Source: Verrucomicrobiaceae bacterium
GTDB lineage: Bacteria > Verrucomicrobiota > Verrucomicrobiia > Opitutales > Intestinicryptomonadaceae
Assembly (NCBI GenBank): GCA_015061955.1
Contig: SUVO01000007.1
Coordinates: 62,001-126,000 of the forward strand
Direction of reading: 5' to 3'
DNA length: 64,000 bases
The position numbers were made by a program, and so were the translations under genes. Positions 62,288-64,000 of the stretch are shown here, piece by piece (the first letter of the stretch is position 1; each line of letters starts with the position of its first letter). The notes beneath the pieces were generated by a model. The model was not told where the DNA came from. It saw only the letters and a list, made by a program, of their open reading frames with translations, and did not search any database.

Positions 62288-63817
62288 ATGAAAAAATTAT
62301 TTATCTTATCTACATTATCTACAATGCTTGCAGTTGGCTCGTTTGGGGCAGAAACTGGCACTGTTATAAATAAAAACGGTTCAAAGGGTTGGACAAAAGC
62401 TGATACTTGGCTCGATGGCGATATTCCAACTTATAACGATTCTTCTATAGATGAGTTTGTTATAACTTTTAGCAGAGAAGAAGGTTCTACTTCGACCGAA
62501 GCTTATTTGGATATTGCCAAAGGTTCTATTAACAGTGGAATTTTGAATTATGGTAATGGTGTTTCTTACATTTTAACACCTGTTTTGGCAGATGGTATTG
62601 AAACTGTTACTATCAATGGTGGAAGTACAAGCAATAATTCTAAATGTCAGGTGAAGATTGATAGCCTTACGTCTGGTAAGCTTATTTTTACTGGGAATAA
62701 AGATAAGTTCTATTTAAATGGTAATAGTATGGCGACTGATGTAACTGTCGAGTTTCAAGCGAAAATGAATAATAGTGGATGGAATTGTAGTGGTTTTAAA
62801 GGACACCTCATTATAAATGAGTCGCAAAGTACTGCTTCTGATTCTAACAAAATTGGAAGACTGTCTGGGACTGGTAGTATTTCAATATTAAAGGGACATC
62901 TAACAACTACTAAAGCATCATCTTCAGGATCTGGGTCATCGGTAAATTTGCAAGGGTCTTCTATGTTGAAGATTAACGCAGGTTCATCGTTTACTACTTC
63001 ATCGGGTTTGAAAGTTATGAATGGCGATATTGCTGGTGCTATAAACGTTGATGGTTGGCAAACAGGCTTCTCTAAAAATGTCGATAATATCCAGTTTACC
63101 ATGGGTAGCAAAATTATATTTAGAGATACCGCAACCTTAAATGTGGCTGCGGGCGATACTACGAAATCGCGTACTTATATAAATGATGGTGCAGTTGTTG
63201 TTTCAGAAGCAGGAGCAGGAGCTTTGAAATTTAATCAAGCCTTGCAGTTAGATAGTGGTGCAACTTTGATAATGAACACTTCAAACGCCATAGTAAACGA
63301 TGAATCGGGCAACACAAAGTTGTTGGTTTCAAATTATCAAACAAGTTCTTTTGATGGCGTAGCAAATGCAAATTTGAAGTTCGGTTATGATATCGATGAC
63401 AACAAACTTGAAACTCCTGTTGATACTAATGGCGATGCTATTGTAAATGATATTGCAAATCTTGATATGTATGATGCTTCAACTTTGAATTTGTGGTTGA
63501 ATGGTACTACATTGAATATTGGTGCTGTTTCGCAAACAGGTTCAGATTCTTCAAGCATATTCACTCTTATGCTTCAAGATGATGTAGAAAGAGGCTCGTT
63601 GTTTGTTCAAGACTTCAATGGTTTGACTACATTAGAAGATGTTGAAACATACATTAGCAATGTATCGGGCGAAGATTTCTTTGTTGAATTTGCAAATGGA
63701 ATATCGGCTGATGGTGGTTATTATATCTATAACGTAGCAGTTCCAGAGCCAGCCGAATGGGCAATGATTTTCGGAGCAATTGCATTGAGCTTTGTAGCGT
63801 ATCGCAGAAGAAAATAA
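62288..63817 (+). CDS. Secreted PEP-CTERM-type surface protein 2
   Basis: 509 residues. Signal peptide MKKLFILSTLSTMLAVGSFGAE, then a Ser/Thr/Asn/Gly-rich, beta-type region (GSTSNNSKCQVKIDSLTSGKLIFTGNK, SGSGSSVNLQGSSMLKINAGSSFTTSSG) and the same VPEPAEW...YRRRK anchor as the upstream gene. The N-terminal and middle parts have little similarity to protein 1, so one anchor is shared by different passengers. Only two Cys codons are present in the passenger (SKCQ, WNCS). No clear ribosome-binding site before the ATG. Expected to depend on the second G9 promoter. Confidence 0.82.
   Translation: MKKLFILSTLSTMLAVGSFGAETGTVINKNGSKGWTKADTWLDGDIPTYNDSSIDEFVITFSREEGSTSTEAYLDIAKGSINSGILNYGNGVSYILTPVLADGIETVTINGGSTSNNSKCQVKIDSLTSGKLIFTGNKDKFYLNGNSMATDVTVEFQAKMNNSGWNCSGFKGHLIINESQSTASDSNKIGRLSGTGSISILKGHLTTTKASSSGSGSSVNLQGSSMLKINAGSSFTTSSGLKVMNGDIAGAINVDGWQTGFSKNVDNIQFTMGSKIIFRDTATLNVAAGDTTKSRTYINDGAVVVSEAGAGALKFNQALQLDSGATLIMNTSNAIVNDESGNTKLLVSNYQTSSFDGVANANLKFGYDIDDNKLETPVDTNGDAIVNDIANLDMYDASTLNLWLNGTTLNIGAVSQTGSDSSSIFTLMLQDDVERGSLFVQDFNGLTTLEDVETYISNVSGEDFFVEFANGISADGGYYIYNVAVPEPAEWAMIFGAIALSFVAYRRRK
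63740..63817 (+). repeat. PEP-CTERM anchor repeat, copy 2
   Basis: Second copy of the 78-base anchor-coding sequence, 75 of 78 bases identical to 62085-62162. Similarity continues, in broken form, through ATAAATAGTTT and the terminator. Confidence 0.9.
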
Positions 63818-63839
63818 GAGGTATAAATAGTTTGAAAAA

Positions 63840-63867
63840 TGCGTATTGAAAAATACGCATTTTTTTT
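63840..63867 (+). terminator. Repeated terminator hairpin, copy 3
   Basis: TGCGTATT-gaaa-AATACGCA followed by eight T, 22 bases after the second PEP-CTERM gene. Confidence 0.9.
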
Positions 63868-63904
63868 GCAAATAGAAGTTCTGTTTTCCTCTGCCTTTTA
63901 AGGC

Positions 63905-63933
63905 TTGACAATTTTATAGCTGAGGGGGATAAC
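63905..63933 (+). promoter_or_regulatory. Promoter with short G tract, copy 3
   Basis: TTGACA (63905-63910), then a 17-base spacer and GATAAC (63928-63933), with five G (63924-63928) at the spacer/-10 border. The arrangement resembles copies 1 and 2 but the tract is shorter and the -10 differs, so it may be fixed rather than switching. Confidence 0.5.
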
Positions 63934-63960
63934 TTACTTGCTGATTATCAAGGGATTTTT

Positions 63961-64000
63961 ATGAAAAAATTGTTAGTATTTTTAAGCTTTTTGTTGACAA
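63961..64000 (+). CDS. Third array gene, 3' truncated by the window
   Basis: ATG followed by KKLLVFLSFLLT, the start of a Sec signal peptide, cut by the window edge after 13 codons. Its position after a G-tract promoter and terminator copy 3 makes another PEP-CTERM-type surface protein likely, but the anchor cannot be seen. Confidence 0.6.
   Translation, partial: MKKLLVFLSFLLT

Noticed and set aside
62288-63817. PEP-CTERM proteins as type V autotransporters
   Set aside because: The passenger is beta-helix-like, but the C-terminus is a short helix with RRRK, not a 12-strand beta-barrel domain.
1-64000. tRNA genes, CRISPR arrays, insertion sequences, integrases
   Set aside because: Intergenic gaps were read for tRNA-like arms, regularly spaced repeats and transposase motifs; none was found. 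A covariance-model scan for tRNA and small RNAs was not possible here.

Overview
The window is AT-rich bacterial chromosome. The best fit is the Verrucomicrobiota, probably a gut or host-associated member of the Opitutales. The reasons are two secreted proteins ending in a VPEP...YRRRK (PEP-CTERM-type) anchor, a giant protein with a prepilin-like N-terminus like the 'Verru_Chthon' proteins, Tat-exported Gfo/Idh dehydrogenases and TIM-barrel isomerases, a Lys/Ala-rich histone H1-like protein, and tandem RNase HIII and HII. This placement is inference; there is no rRNA in the window. No tRNA, rRNA, CRISPR array, insertion sequence or phage gene was recognised.

Layout. 1-3.2 kb: the 3' part of an aminotransferase gene, then der and fmt, all overlapping. 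3.5-3.9 kb: a cysteine-containing histone H1-like gene. 4-7.9 kb (minus): potABCD polyamine importer. 8-16 kb (minus): a giant secreted or membrane-anchored protein with a small exported partner, preceded across a terminator by an ECF sigma/anti-sigma pair. 16.1-21.4 kb (mostly plus): a 59-residue basic protein, rpmB, an RRM protein, a coiled-coil membrane protein (minus), rnhC-rnhB and a beta-propeller-like exported protein. 21.4-28.6 kb: MATE transporter and AraC regulator (minus), divergent from a five-gene sugar operon (Gfo/Idh dehydrogenase, two exported TIM-barrel isomerases, ROK kinase, SIS isomerase). 28.7-33.5 kb: rpmG, lipocalin, HAD phosphatase, recD2, psd. 33.5-35.3 kb: first of two paralogous putative glycoside hydrolases.

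35.3-43.5 kb (minus) is a very compact ten-gene run: recR, uppP, amidohydrolase, SGNH hydrolase, tmk, holB, TIM-barrel isomerase, ybeY, DUF502 protein, recO. 43.7-51 kb (minus) is a second run: hisC, CBS/CorC protein, acnA, STAS protein, SpoIIE-type phosphatase, ybaB. 51.2-56.9 kb (plus): alpha-L-rhamnosidase, RmlD-like reductase, a serine-hydrolase-like protein without its catalytic residues, and an orphan periplasmic binding protein. 56.9-60.8 kb: TrmH-type methyltransferase (minus), RumA-type uracil methyltransferase and the second putative glycoside hydrolase.

60.8-64 kb is the most unusual part. It is a tandem array of surface-protein genes, each unit made of the same terminator hairpin, a TTGACA promoter with a poly-G tract in its -35/-10 spacer (9, 9 and 5 G), a signal peptide and, in the two complete genes, an almost identical PEP-CTERM anchor. 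G-tract slippage would change spacer length, so these look like phase-variable surface-protein promoters. The array runs off the end of the window.
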